DNA from: Terana coerulea
Lineage: Eukaryota > Basidiomycota > Agaricomycetes > Polyporales > Phanerochaetaceae
Assembly: GCA_024811115.1 (NCBI GenBank)
Contig: JAKOGH010000743.1
Coordinates: forward strand, 62,001-126,000
Direction: 5' to 3'
DNA: 64,000 nucleotides
Both the position numbers and the translations under genes were made by a program. The notes under the pieces were generated by a model. That model was not told the origin of the DNA, ran no database searches, and worked only from the letters and a program-made list of their open reading frames with translations. Position 1 is the stretch's first letter; every line of letters begins with the position of its first letter. Below are positions 49,784 through 61,622 of the stretch, in pieces.

Positions 49784-51327
49784 TCATGACAGCAGTCGCT
49801 GTTTGGCGAGATGTTCGTCCAGACAGGTCAAGACTCGCTGCTTGGGATACTTCGGGGCCACAGGCAACTTGCGCTGCTTAACTATGCGGCGGAGAGAATT
49901 GGGATCTGAGAAGGTGTATGCATCAGTCAGAAGGCCTGACATAGTACGGGAATTACGAACAGTCGGAAATAATGCCGTCGACTTTCCAGTCCAACAACTG
50001 CTCGGCGATGTTCATACGGTTGACGGTCCATGGCTTCACTAATATTCCATAGCTATGTGCCTCGTCCACCATGAGCTAACGGACAAGTTAGCATACAATG
50101 CGCTGTGACTGTTCTTAGACATGTACCTTCGTGGTAAAAGGCACGTATCCATCCAAGGTCGGATCCACGGAAGAGCTTTGCGTAGACGCTGCAGCCGGAG
50201 AAAGAATGTCTGCACGAACATAGCTGGCCGCTTGTGCTACCCGCTGGTCGAACGTAGGGCCTGGAAACAAGTCGAGAGTAAGCCCGGCCAGCCAGGGCGT
50301 GGTTGAGTTCTCCAAGCCGTTCGCGGTGTTCCATTCGATCAGCGCAGACGTCACAATGCTTGGATCTTTCTTCTTCATAGCGACTATGGTACGCCAGTCG
50401 AAGCTTTGATACTGTGCGGTATTCAGCCAAAATGCTGGGTATATTGAAATGCATCACTCACTGTGATGGACGACTTGTACGGACTAGCAACGAACAAAGC
50501 ATGCTGCTTCTCCACGAAGTCGTCCACTTTCAGCGTCTGGTTGGGGAACATAGCGTTGATCTTCGATTCGATGTTCCACATCACTTGGTGCTGTGGGTCT
50601 GCACATTCTACGAAGTCAAAGACCTCTTGCAACGTTGATATCCGCGTCCCCGGGTAGGTAAGCTGTAGTGCTACGTGTAACCTGTAAGACGGCAACCTTC
50701 GAAATTGCAGAGGGACTCACGATAATACTCGAGGCGTTTTGAGCCGCAGTCCAAAGTCTTCAGCTGCGCTAGCGTGAGGTTCGCAATAAATTTCCCAACG
50801 TAAGGGTAGTCGGGGTCATCAGGGAACTGTGCATGATGTTAGCGAATAAAACGGGAGTAGGTCTTGGAGAGGCTTACAACGGGCGCTGTGTCAATGCACT
50901 TCTCTTCCGTGATATTCTCGTCGTGCCATACAACAACATGGCCGTCCTTTATGTTGAAAGCCTTATGAGAACGCGTCCGTAGAAGTCAATGATGCGCACG
51001 TACCTTGGTAATCCCGTTGTCCAGCTCAAGCGTGGTAGCGCCGTCTATTAACCCCCTATATGCGACGAGTCAGCTGGGAGGATCTCGTTTGCGACCGACA
51101 ATCATACCAGGCAAAGCTAGGAAGACTGTTCTCAACGGTGTTCCCTCTACCTCCTCGATGAGCCTAGCATACGTAAACTGCCATGTCAGCTATCTCGCAG
51201 AGTCAACGTCGGCTATCTTGCTCACCTGAACATCATAGAAGTTGTTCTTCGTGAGTTGGGGCACCAATCCAGCGAGCGACGCGGCCTGGCTAGCGATGAT
51301 GAAGGCCAATTGCGAGAACGGCAGCAT
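49784..51327 (-). CDS. Secreted glycerophosphodiester phosphodiesterase (GDPD family)
   Basis: A GDPD-family hydrolase that would split glycerophosphodiesters into glycerol-3-phosphate and an alcohol, probably outside the cell or in the secretory route. MLPFSQLAFIIASQAASLA at the N-terminus (51327) looks like a signal peptide. After an intron (about 51230-51165) the catalytic segment AHRGGRGNTVENSLPSFAW appears (51165-51110), with the HRG histidine-arginine and the acid of VENS. The next exon reads GLIDGATTLELDNGITKDG, whose ELD supplies further metal ligands, and HVVVWHDENI holds the second catalytic histidine (about 50930). The remainder includes YPGTRISTLQEVFDFVE, EWNTANGLEN and a C-terminal VDEAHSYGILVKPWTVNRMN and DWKVDGIISDYPDQVRRI, ending at 49784. 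Fungal GDPD proteins with this signal-plus-domain layout are known. Substrate specificity is not visible. Confidence 0.88.
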
Positions 51328-51986
51328 GGCGACTGTGCGTGGCGCGAGAGAGATGGGCGGGATGCAGCGGGTCGGTGAGGCCCTCGCAGCTCAAAAGCAC
51401 CAACATGTTTTTACCTTTCATGCTGGGCAACCTTGTGGGCGACTTGGCCGGGCCCGTGCTGGTGTCAGCCCGTCGGCGAATACACGTTCGACGGAAGAGA
51501 GTGAGCGGTGCAGCGAACGTTCCATCGACTCTCGCTCCGAGAAAGGAAGCGTACGGCATAGGCGCCTGACGCAGCAACTCCGAAATCGCTCCCGGACGCA
51601 GGTGTATACCGGTCTCGCTCATCACCGTGCGGAACGACGAGCTCGGGTTGGATGTCTCTTGCACGTTCGACGGGCTGACTCGGAGGTAGCAGACGGAGAA
51701 GGCATATGCCATTTCGTATATGCCATAACTGTAGATGCGCTGTGAAGACTTCCATCTTCCCCGGGCCCTTGCCATACCGAGAGCCTTTCCTAAGAGAGAT
51801 GTTGTACGTCTGGATCAATATGTAGTCTATTGGTACAGTGCGCATGGATGCTTTGTTGTCTGAATGCCTATATGATATGGATTCGGCGGTGAAAGGTTCA
51901 TGAGTATAGCAGAGATGATCTGCGAAACTTCAGAGCTTTGTCAGAGCTTCTACACCTTCGGTTACCCAGTCATGGCTGGCGAGGAT
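51328..51986. other. Intergenic stretch between GDPD and COX19
   Basis: About 660 bases. Long open frames occur on both strands here (51290-51845 minus, 51242-51745 plus) but they are compositionally random, mutually overlapping and unrecognised. The GDPD promoter should lie here. Confidence 0.4.
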
Positions 51987-52697
51987 TCAAAGTCCAATCT
52001 GACGTACAGGGCTTCCTGGGGTAGCGCATGATGCATTGAACTGTGAATAAGCTAACGGTCCGGTAACGTTGGGCTTCGCGGCTTCGACTTGTGCGTATGG
52101 AAAAAGAAGGAAGATCTTCGCGGGCCTCAAAACAGTGAGACTACACGGCCAGGGGATGACACCGGCCTGGCGTGAGGACAAGCTGCAGACATAAAGCAGG
52201 TGAAGACATGTCATGACGGTTGGTTGCCTTTGCTTTGGAGTAGGTCCTTGGGTGGACTGCGTAGAGGTGGTGGCATTTGGTGAGTCTCCTGATAGGTTTG
52301 ACAGACCCAGGTTCTTCCAATCATCACGGTCCATGAGGCCCCTACACACCGAAGGTCAAACAGGGGAGATAACGTATTAATGGTAACATACTTGTTCATT
52401 CTGCAGTCAAGGTATTCGCGATTCAGAACACGACATGGTGTCGAGTTGCTGCCGCTCTTCCGGAGACAGTCGAGGTAGACCTGCATATACTTCTTGCATT
52501 CGCCTGCACATAGGAGCTGAGTTTTGGGATGCATCGCGCGGGCTCGCTTGCGTACCTCCATGATCCAACGGGAAAGATCCACGGTCCTTCCATCCATTCC
52601 AGGTCAATTCGCTCGAGCTCTGCCTCACAATCGTTCAGCGTACCGGAGCAGTGGGGGTGAAGCCGGTGGATATCGACGGCGGTCTGCCGAAAGACAT
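51987..52697 (-). CDS. COX19: Cytochrome c oxidase assembly protein Cox19
   Basis: A small twin CX9C protein of the mitochondrial intermembrane space needed for assembly of cytochrome c oxidase. Four exons can be set exactly: 52697-52644 (MSFGRPPSISTGFTPTAP), 52586-52556 ([11 protein letters not shown]), 52503-52392 and 52341 onwards. Joined, they give [24 protein letters not shown]..., the classical Cox19 start. The two CX9C pairs are [11 protein letters not shown] and CRVLNREYLDC; MNKGLMDRDDWKNLGL is the conserved end of the domain. The frame then stays open for about 110 further residues to 51987, far longer than the usual 90-110-residue Cox19; this tail (STQSTQGPTPKQRQPTV and beyond) is unconserved in character and may reflect a missed intron or a base error, with the real stop earlier. 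Import would depend on the Mia40 relay acting on the cysteines. Confidence 0.88.
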
Positions 52698-52989
52698 TTT
52701 CTTCAATGCAAGGATATCTTTGGCCAATACCAGTATGGACACGCAAGTCACAAGAGACAGTAGAGTGTAGTGAGGACGGGATGACAACTTCAAGAGAGAA
52801 GGAGAACTCGACGTTGAGCGGAATGGCCCGAAGGGGCAGTCGGGGCAAGGCGAAGGCGGGGATCAGAACCGGGAGCATGGTGGCGGCTATCCGTACCAAA
52901 GAAGGCAATCACCATCTGACACCTGAGAGGAATTCGGAATTCACAATTCGGAATTCAAGCAAGATATATAGCACGGTAGCGGGCTGGTA
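52698..52989. other. Short region between COX19 and the bZIP gene
   Basis: About 290 bases with the COX19 promoter and bZIP 3' flank. It contains a small cluster of the palindrome GAATTC repeated three times between 52930 and 52960. Confidence 0.4.
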
Positions 52990-54161
52990 TCATCTCTGTA
53001 CCTCTTTCCCCTTACTCCTCAAGCTCGATTCCACGTCGTTTTCTCCGTCTTCCCTGGCTGCCTCAGGCGAACCAGACTCTCTGGATGGCTCTGACGGCGA
53101 CGTCGGGGCGGGCGCGTCGAGGTCAGGCGCCGGGCCGCCAAAGCGCTTGCTCTTCAGCATGACAATCTCCTTCAGCCACCCGTTCTCCCGCCTCAGCTCG
53201 TTGGCCTCCCGCTCGAGCTCCTCGACGCGTCCGGAGAGGTCTGTGATCGACCTCTCGAGGTTCAGTGTCCACTGCTTCTTCTTCACCCGGAAACGCGCTG
53301 TCAAAACGTTAAGGACGGCGCACATGAAGACTTGCTAGGATGCTCACCCGACGCCGCCGTATTTCGTCTACGTTTCTCCTCCGTCGTCACCGTGCCGCCG
53401 TCGAGGTCGTTGCCCGCTGGGGTCTCTGGCTCAGGCGACGGTGAGTTTTGGGGCAGTCCGCTGTTCGCCCTCTGCTCCGGCGATAGACTGGACTCCTGCA
53501 GCGCAGCCATCGTCGTGTCGAGCGGTGGCAGGCCGAACGGCCCCTGTGGAAAAGGTACGCCCGACAACTGCCCTTGCTGCGGGTAATGCTGGCGGTGGTG
53601 CTGCACCGAAGGATTCGGTGGAAGCTGGTGCTGCGGTGAGACATGGTGCTGGCCGCCTTGCTGTTGTTGTTGCTGCAACTGCATCTGCAGTTGCATGTAC
53701 TGCAGCCAAGCGACGAAGGCTTGGGAGAGGAGCGGGTTGGGTGCTTGCTGGTTTGTCATCTGGTGCGCAGGCGGCGGCGGTGGCATGGGTGGCATATTGG
53801 GGAACGCGTGCATCTGGGTCTGTGGATTCTGATGATCGTCCGACATGGCGAGGATTGATCTCAGTAGGGCGTCGTCGTCAAAGTCGGGGGCCAATGGTGG
53901 GAAGGGCGCGGCGGAAGTACTCGGCAAGTTGCTGTACGTTGGATTGTTCAAGAAGTCAAATGGGTCTGGCGGCTAAGGTTCAGGTTTCGTTAGCAGATGC
54001 GTTGCGAAGCGGGCGTGATGCAAGCTCCTGTCTCTTACCCTATGACCGTGATTTCCTGGAACCGGGCTTGCGACAGGCTGGCTGTAGGACCGTCGACGTC
54101 GCCGTTCGGAGTCGTATGGGTCGTGTTGACTTCCCGGTATCTTTGGGTGACGGTGATCCAT
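52990..54161 (-). CDS. bZIP transcription factor, Cys3/Gcn4-like
   Basis: A DNA-binding regulator with a C-terminal basic leucine zipper. Exon 1 starts MDHRHPKIPGSQ (54161; an ATG at 54191 is also in frame) and ends NHGHR at a GTAAGA donor; exon 2 continues in phase PPDPFDFLNNPTYSNLPS after CCTTAG at about 53974. The middle is rich in Gln, Pro and Met, with LQMQLQQQQQQGG (about 53690-53650), an activation-domain-like composition. The basic region EEKRRRNTAASARFRVKKKQ spans an intron near 53345-53300; the zipper LERSITDLSGRVEELEREANEL and RRENGWLKEIV follow. The KRRRNTAASARFR basic region is the type seen in sulfur regulators such as Neurospora Cys3 and related fungal factors; assignment to sulfur control is inference. 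It is divergently arranged with NPL4, 545 bases apart. Confidence 0.88.
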
Positions 54162-54705
54162 GAACTGACAGGTTATAACACCGCGCAGCAATTATATCGC
54201 CCGGAGAGAACCAGCAGCGCGGACGGTGCGGTGTATGGCCTGCCTCGAGGAGAGAAAGGGAGGGTCTTCGATACCCTTCCTCGTCCACATCGCAACTCCT
54301 GGTTCTGATAGCGATACTCTACTAAATTTCCAATATATTTCTTGCCTCAGATGCAATACAGTCAGTGGTGTACAAATGGAAGGGACGATGGTGTGCTGTC
54401 GACGGAAGGAGCTCGCCGTTGCGTGCAACAGCGGCCAGCGTTCGCCATACGACATCGGTATTGCGACACCTGAGCGGCCCTCGAGGAATTTCATAGCACT
54501 TACGCGTTGACGCCCAAGTGGCTAAACCACGTCGTCCGAAAGCGGAAGGAATGTCTCACAATTGATGGAACGCACGTGGTGCTTAGTCAGCGCAAATGAC
54601 CGACGAGCACGCACGCGTCATTTCTGTTTCGACGCGTCAGCTCAAACGGATATCAATCTAGACCGCGACCACCTCCTACACCGTCCCTGTACTCGCCCGT
54701 TCAGA
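54162..54705. other. Divergent promoter region of bZIP and NPL4
   Basis: About 545 bases between the divergent start codons. No other gene is recognised; it should carry both promoters and the 5' leader of NPL4. Confidence 0.45.
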
Positions 54706-57028
54706 ATGGTATGTTTTCATCCTTTGTCACATAAGTTTTATGCCTCATTTGTATACCACTGCAGCTTGTCAGAATCAGGTCCAAGGACGGCAACTTTCGA
54801 TACGAGTTTGCCCCGTCTGCAGACGTTTCCGAGCTCGTAGGAAAGGTACGTCCGCTTACCGCCCACGCTATTACACATCTCACCATAGCACCTCATTGTT
54901 GCACAGATACTCGAGACGTCTCCTGACGCTGACCCTGAAAGCTTAACGATCTCCAATCAGCCACGAGGGAACGAAGTCTTGGTGTCAACACTTAAAGGGC
55001 AGGAATTTAGAAGCATTGGGAATCAAGTGCGTTTTGTAAGCTTCACGTAAAGCATAGTACTCATGAACCTAGGCACGGTGACTTGCTGTTCATTGGATAC
55101 CAATTACGGCCAGCGCCAAGTACCTCCGCGGTTTCGAGTGAAGCACCGGCTGCTACAGGAGATGTCACCGGAAAGCGTCCATGGGAGCTAGTGCAGGAAG
55201 ATCCAGTCGATGCATACTGGCGATCCAAGGACGGCAAGATCCCTCGCAGCAAAGACAGTAGATTTTGCAAGCATGGCCCGAATGCGATGTGCGACTACTG
55301 TATGCCACTTGAGCCTTACGACGCCGCCTACCATTCAGAACACCAAATCAAGCATCTTTCCTATCATGCATATATACGCAAACTCGAGCCGAAGGGCTCA
55401 GCTGCTACTACTTCCAGTGCGCATCTACCTCCACTCGAGCCACCAAACTACAGGTGAAGATCCCTTGTCCCACCGGACATTCCAGCTGGCCCAAGGGTAT
55501 CTGCACGGCATGCCAACCCTCCGCGATAACGCTACAAAGTCAACCCTTCCGTATGGTCGATCATCTCGAGATTGCGTCGCCGGACATTATCCAACAGTTC
55601 CTTAACGCCTGGCGGCAGACCGGTCTCCAGCGGTTTGGGTGGTTGATCGGGAGGTATGAGCCGTACGATAAAGTTCCTATGGGGGTTCAAGGCTGTCGTT
55701 GAAGCCATTCATGAACCACCACAAGAAGGCGAACTCGATGGTCTGTCCCTGGACCTCCCCTGGGAGGACGAGCCGAGGATCAGGGAGCTGTCAAAGCATG
55801 CGTCAACACCGTTGTCCATCGTTGGCTATATCTTCACCGACCTTGTACCCGAGCCAGAAGACCGGACGCAAACGATGTACCGGCGTCATCCTCAGTCCTT
55901 CGCGCTTTCATGCCTTGAGACTATTTTTGCGGCGCAGGTCCAGCTGCAGAACCCCGCACCGTCAAAGTCATCGGCAACCGGCTTTTTCGGCTCGCGTTTG
56001 GTTACCGCCGTTCTCACCGGCACGGAGGATGGTGGCATCGACGTGAGTGCGTATCAAGTCTCAGAGCAAGCGTGCGCCATGGTCCAGGCAGACATGATCG
56101 AAGCTAGCGTGGACCCAGGCGTTCTGAGGGTGAAGGAGGAAGACAGGACCGAGGACTCCGCGCGGTACATCCCGGACGTCTTCTTTCAGATACAAGAACG
56201 AGTATGGGCTGGAAGTGAAGAAGAGTGCGAAGCCTTCGTTCCCCGTGGAGTACCTGCTAGTGAACGTGCGTAACACTGCCGAGCCTTTCCGCAGGCTTGG
56301 GGCTAACCAGTAGCATCAACCAGGTATCCCATGGTTTCCCGCAAGATCCCAAGCCGCTCTTCCAATCAGCCAAATGGATTGAGAACCGCCCCGGTCTGGA
56401 CCCCCAATCCATCGAGAAAACCGTCAGCGAGCTCGCGAAACTGCGTGCGCCAGAGATCTTACCCGGCGGGGGCATGACGCCACAAAGGCGCGAGGTGGCG
56501 AACAGGCTGAGCGACTGGCATCTTCTGGCGTTCTTGGGCACGACACAGCTGGTGTCTCAGGTGCGCTGGATTGACGTGTTAGGCGTCCCGACCGGAGCTA
56601 ACGCCGCATACTAGGAGGACATGAAGACTTTCCTCCGTGCCGCGTCGTCGCCGAAGCTGCTTGAGGACTCTGCGGTGCTGGACAGTGTCATCACGACGGA
56701 TGGTTGGCAGACGCTCATGACCTTCGCGCGTGAAATGGCCCGTTAGTCCCCTTGTTCTGTATCGCTTGCCCAGTCTGCGTGCTGATTGTTTCCCCCGCAA
56801 TTTCCAGCTGCCCGTCCATCACAAACGCTCGGTCCCACGCAAACCGCGCCGACGGCGATGGACGAAGACATCCCGCCAGAGCTGTATGAGCAGTTCGCGC
56901 GCGAAGAAGGGGCTGTCAACACCGGTGCCGGTGCCAGCGCCGCCGGAAACATCAGGATCTGTCCGCACTGCACGTTTGAGAACACACATGCGGGGACAGA
57001 CTGCGAGATTTGTGGCCTGCCGTTATGA
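54706..57028 (+). CDS. NPL4: Nuclear protein localization protein 4 (Cdc48-Ufd1-Npl4 cofactor)
   Basis: Npl4 pairs with Ufd1 to bring ubiquitylated proteins to the AAA ATPase Cdc48. The ATG at 54706-54708 is followed at once by a GTATGT intron (54709 to about 54766), so the first coding exon is only the start codon; exon 2 begins [15 protein letters not shown], the UBX-like N-terminal domain. The zinc-binding part includes [19 protein letters not shown] (55268-55325) and [11 protein letters not shown], then [19 protein letters not shown]. The MPN-like core contains [28 protein letters not shown] and [12 protein letters not shown]. The C-terminus is an NZF finger, [22 protein letters not shown], the ubiquitin-binding end found in many Npl4 proteins. 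Two extra bases must be removed to keep the conserved frame: one in the G5 run at 55681-55685, and one near 56187 between IPDVFF and [13 protein letters not shown]. In a gene essential in yeast these are probably sequence errors. An intron (56265-56321) separates VEYLLVN from [10 protein letters not shown]. Confidence 0.93.
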
Positions 57029-58342
57029 ACGGGAGAGGCTGAACAAGTAATCCAATGTACGAGTACGCACTGCATATGAAGGCATGTCTGCGGCATCAAA
57101 CATGCTCCGTTGTCCTGTACTGCGAGAGTTCGAAAATTTGACCTCCATCGCGACCGCACAGCTACTCAAGTTTTCCAGCTCTGGCCAGCGTGCATCATCA
57201 TTACTATCATAGCTGGCGCGGGCACTGTCAAACTCAACGACCGGCAAGCCGCATAAGTTCCCATATGCGCCGCACTTCGCTCGCTTGCGTGGAAGAGACC
57301 CTGTAAATGTGCGTCGACCATCCCGCTGTACAGCGTATCTGACTGGATCGCTATCCGTAAGGCTTGAGCTCACTTGAATGGTTGCAGGTTGGTCTTTTAG
57401 TTGATCTCCGCTGATGGAGGCTATTTCGGCGCTTTACCTACGGGATTACTGCTTTCAGCAGTTCTTCAACCGTATATCCTCTCGCTCGCATCGCTTTGGA
57501 TGTTTCTGTGTCGTTTCAGTACGATTGTATTTTATTGCGATTTTTCTGAGAATTTCTGACCAAATATGAAGGCAGGACACGACAACGAGCCTCGCGGTGG
57601 GCAGGCTAAACTTCCTGCTCGCCGTGACACCGCCGTACTGGACATGGGCGGTTCCGGGGATGCCATGACGTGCCGATGACAGCTGAAGCTACCTAGTGAG
57701 CTCGAGCTCGGACCTCAGGCCTTACGGATAGTCATCCACTGATAGATGGTGCGCACAGGCTTATGGCAGTACTCTCTTCGATGATGATAGGTATGCACCC
57801 GGGTGTTGAGATGACTCACTGCCCAACCCAAGATACTAATACCGCGGGGTTAATGACTTGAGGATGGCATCTTCGTCCATCTGCTAAGGAAATGCTCAGG
57901 CTATGCTCAATCTCAGGTCTTGTGGTATCGAAGTATCAATACTGACTGTCTATAGAAGGTCAGCGGTGTTCTTGGCTGTGAGAACACATCCGTTGTGTGT
58001 TTTATTGGACCCACATACCGCTGCATGGCGTATCAATTACATGATCTCCTTTTCGTTCGTGTGTCTTCCTATTTCTTGAACACTCCAGAAAGCTGACAGA
58101 ACATCTTGCACCAGCAATCACCACCGAACATCGGAGACGAGATATGCTTGCACACGCAGCAGAGCTAATCACTTCGCGCAACAATCCAACGCCGAACAAA
58201 TCGTACACGTGTTGGCAGTCCACCCCCTAGGATCACTTGCTATCCTGATAATTCGTGTAATAATCAATGGGAGCGATACAAGTCAAAATAGGCGCCGCTC
58301 AGCTCTTATATCCGATACTCCCAGCCCCTTCATACGTGTGCC
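57029..58342. other. Intergenic stretch between NPL4 and the GH76-like gene
   Basis: About 1.3 kb without a recognised gene or RNA. A minus-strand open frame at 57023-57373 has no family features. A TATA-like TTATATC lies near 58304-58310, about 35 bases before the GH76-like ATG, which would leave an unusually short leader if used. Confidence 0.4.
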
Positions 58343-60964
58343 ATGTTCCGCCTTGTATACTACACATTCGCGGCTCTACTGCTTCTTGCGCAGACATTCC
58401 ATTGTGCTATGGCTCAAAATTTCACTATTCCTAATGCTTGGCAGGTGAGTGTCTGCGCGCGATTACACGCCCAAGGTTGCTTACTCCCGGACGGCTCAGA
58501 AAACAACGTCCAGTGCGACCCTAGAACAGAGGAGGGCTACGGTTAAGGCAGTGGCCGATAGCCTGGTAGACATATTTAGCCCAAGCGATGGCTTTATTAA
58601 GGGTTCGTAACAGCTTAGACTTGATTTCACCTTTGTTTAGCTTACAGTTACACTCTAGCATTGGGGTTCACTGCGAGTGGTAGCGTTCTCAGCTCGATTG
58701 CTTTGGTTGATTATGTCAACGGCTCGAGCACATACTAGAGCGCAGTGATGAGCAACCTCCATGTAGCTATAGACTGGAGGCTTCCGCAACTGTCTCCGTG
58801 CGTACAGTGCTGCTCGCTCGTGATAATGTGATTTATCTACACTTTTGCTAAAATTTAGGGTGCGTCGCTCGAGGATACATCACAAATCTTAGTTTATTAT
58901 TGACCGACGTCGTCTTCACTCTGTCAGGTCTACAATCCGGATACCGCGTAAGTACTCTCTGTCTCTTGATCATGGTGACTTATCTATCTTATGCCAAGGT
59001 TCTGGGGCTTGGCTGCTATTGACGCATACCGCGCCTACCACGACAACCCTGCGCTGCAGATTGCGGAAGCAGCTTGGAAACAACTCAACACCTACACAGT
59101 TACGCCCGTCGACGCTGCGGCCTCAACTCATCCGGAGAGGAATGTTTCTATCAAGGCAACTTGCAACGGAGGTAAGTAGTATGATTGTTTACATGCAATC
59201 TTCTTGCCCAAACTACTGATTGCCATAAATTGAATCCGGATTAGCTTCGGTCGCGGGAGGGTGTTTTACGTGAGTGTGCCTCACCACATCGAAGCTAATC
59301 ACTAGTTATAACCCAGTCGCGTTCACCCTAGACAACAGCTGCAGGCGATACGACAGTCAATGGCGAAAGCGTTTTCAGCTTCGTGACGTAAGTTCGACGT
59401 TACCCGCACTCCAAAGAGCTGCACTGCGCGTCGCTGAACACCTTCCAGTTTATCCACCTATCTATACAACGCGACCTCAAATCAAACGTACGCATCTGCA
59501 GCGCAACTCTCCGCGGAATTCGTTTGGTCCATCCTTTACGACGGGGTCATTATCCTCGACACTGTCGATCTGCACGACTGCTCTATAGTGAATAAAACGC
59601 CGTGGACGTATGACACGGGTATATTCATTGAAGGTTTAAGCAACATGGCAACCTGGAATGCATCATGGGCTCCAAGGTGTGTTGACAATCTGTATTGCAC
59701 AATCTCAAACTGTACTTATGCTACCGTTATGAAGATTAAATTCGCTCATTGCTAGTGCTGTGCCATTTTCCTCTTGGACAGATTCAACTGGCATCATCAT
59801 CGAAGGTGACATGACCTCCCGAAGAATAACGTCATACTAGTATTTACCGGAGTCTCATACAGGTCAAGGAAGCCCAGCAGACGGCCTTGTCAGCAAGTTC
59901 TTGGCACAGATCAAGGGTGTGTTCTGTTCTTACTCGTAAGCTGATCTCGCGGAGCTCACATCCATCGCCACAGCATTTTTTATTCGCGGGCTATATGCCG
60001 CGTGGATGAACGGCACACCACATAGTGCAATGGCCCAATTTGTGGAAAGCTTTATCAATGTTCAGGTAGGACCAGTTTGTTGTACTTATACGCGTGTGCA
60101 TACTGAATTTGAGTACCACTTTTAGTACAATGCACTTCAAGATTCTGCGTCAGATCCTAACAGTAATCGTTACTCGGCTCAGTGGCTTGGTCCTCCTGTA
60201 GAACAAACGACGCCGTGGGGCAGTCCACCGCACTAGACGTTATGATTGCTCAAGTGGGGTTCGCCTCTGGTCTCTCCGATCCGACCTCATCTGCCAGTAG
60301 TTCTCCTTCGACGACTTCTGTCATATCCTCATCTTCTACAACGCCCTCTACCAAATCCACCCACGCTAGTGACGGGCCTAGCAATCAGAAGAAAGCCGAA
60401 GCTCGGAAAATCGTAGGAGGTGCCGTCGGAGGGGCTGTCGGGGCCTACTCTTGATATTACTTGGAGCACTGTGCCTAAAGAGACGCTTGAAAAAAACGAC
60501 ACGAGGAGTTTGCTCGTGAAATGCTGGAACGACAGCCTGTGTCATACCAGTATCGGAATTCGGTGAACGATACAGCACCCGTTACAACGTCATTCGCCTC
60601 CTCACGGCCATTGTATTCGATTGATTCGAAGCGGCAACGATCGTCTCAGCAAGTGCAACATGACCAACTCCTACTGGCGAGACCATTACCACAATCCATA
60701 TCTTTAGAGAGACCAGCCCATTCAGCAGGCCCGAGTGATGCACAGGATATCGCCGATGATAACAACGTTAGGACATCCTATGCTGCAAGTACTACGACAA
60801 CTTTGCAACCAAACCGCCGCGTCTCAGGGTCCGCGCCAAGCACGGCAGCTTTGTCGGACTTCCCGCCGGTCCCATCCGGCCTCATTGCCCAGCTTCACGC
60901 ACTTCTAGCGAGGCTACCGCCAGGCGGTGCCGAAGGTCAACAACCGCCCGGTTACAACGAGTGA
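58343..60964 (+). CDS. GH76-like glycosidase with C-terminal membrane anchor, possibly broken
   Basis: A secreted glycoside-hydrolase-76-like protein (family members act on alpha-1,6-mannan) with a signal peptide MFRLVYYTFAALLLLAQTFHCAMAQ. Recognisable pieces in order: ATVKAVADSLVDIFSPSDGF, VLSSIALVDYVNGSSTY, VYNPDTAFWGLAAIDAYRAYHD (59000-59040), ATCNGASVAGGVF, LSTYLYNATSNQTYASAAQLS, YDTGIFIEGLSNMATWNASW, TGIIIEGQGSPADGLVSKFL and FFIRGLYAAWMNGTPHSAM. A Ser/Thr-rich stalk (60285-60390) follows, then GGAVGGAVG and the hydrophobic LLLILLGALCLKRRLKK, a membrane segment with a basic stop-transfer, and a cytosolic tail ending PPGYNE. Damage: an in-frame TAG at 58736-58738 after GSSTY where a CAG would fit, a missing base in the G run at 60217-60220, and extra bases at about 60441 and in the A7 run at 60490-60496. 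Either a young pseudogene or a good gene with assembly errors; the nonsense codon is the strongest sign of real decay. Confidence 0.7.
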
Positions 60965-61622
60965 CAACAATTCCCCAAGAACTCACGTGCGTGCATGTCC
61001 CGCAGCCCTTCTGGTGGGTTGGTATACTTGACATCTACTTTATGTTGGCTCACGACAGCGGTCTGTAGGGGATTCGCATTCCTGTTAGGATCATCTCCGC
61101 TACATCTGGATATGGATATATCACTGTTAGAGTCATAGCAGAAGGTGCAGCGGAAAATGGAGCTTGAGCCAGAGATGAGCTGGCATGTTTATTATACCGG
61201 GGTCTATGCGTAAGAAAAATAAATGGTGCACTCTCCATTATCACGCATAGTGAAAGCTACAACACTACGTGTATCAAGCGGCAGGGTCGCCGCCAGCCTC
61301 TCCAGGCGGTCAAGTACTACTTACACTCTAGTAGCACCGAGCAGTGTATCCAGATTGTCTCACCTTTGGGACTCCCACGTTGAGGGGAACTGCTACATTG
61401 CTGAAGATTTCTTTGTGAGTCGTGGTTGTCTACGCTGAAGTTCTTGAAACAGAGCAGCCGCACGGGATGAAATTCCGATGAATGAGAACGAGACCCGGAG
61501 AGTAAATTTATAATATTGTGGGGAATCCGAACGTGGCTTGGGCGTTGAGAATACTCTTGACTCTTGAAGCTTGACGCTGCTTGAGGCTTGAGCCCTCAAT
61601 CGAAAGCTGGGACTGCAGTGTG
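60965..61622. other. Intergenic stretch left of the inverted-repeat element
   Basis: About 660 bases without a recognised gene, containing the 3' flank of the GH76-like gene. Short open frames on both strands have no family features. Confidence 0.4.

Noticed and set aside
51242..51845. Overlapping long open frames on both strands between GDPD and COX19
   Set aside because: They overlap antisense, cover the GDPD start region and contain no recognisable motif.
52930..52960. Cluster of GAATTC palindromes as a regulatory array
   Set aside because: Three copies in 30 bases can arise by local slippage, and no known factor or spacing pattern supports a function.
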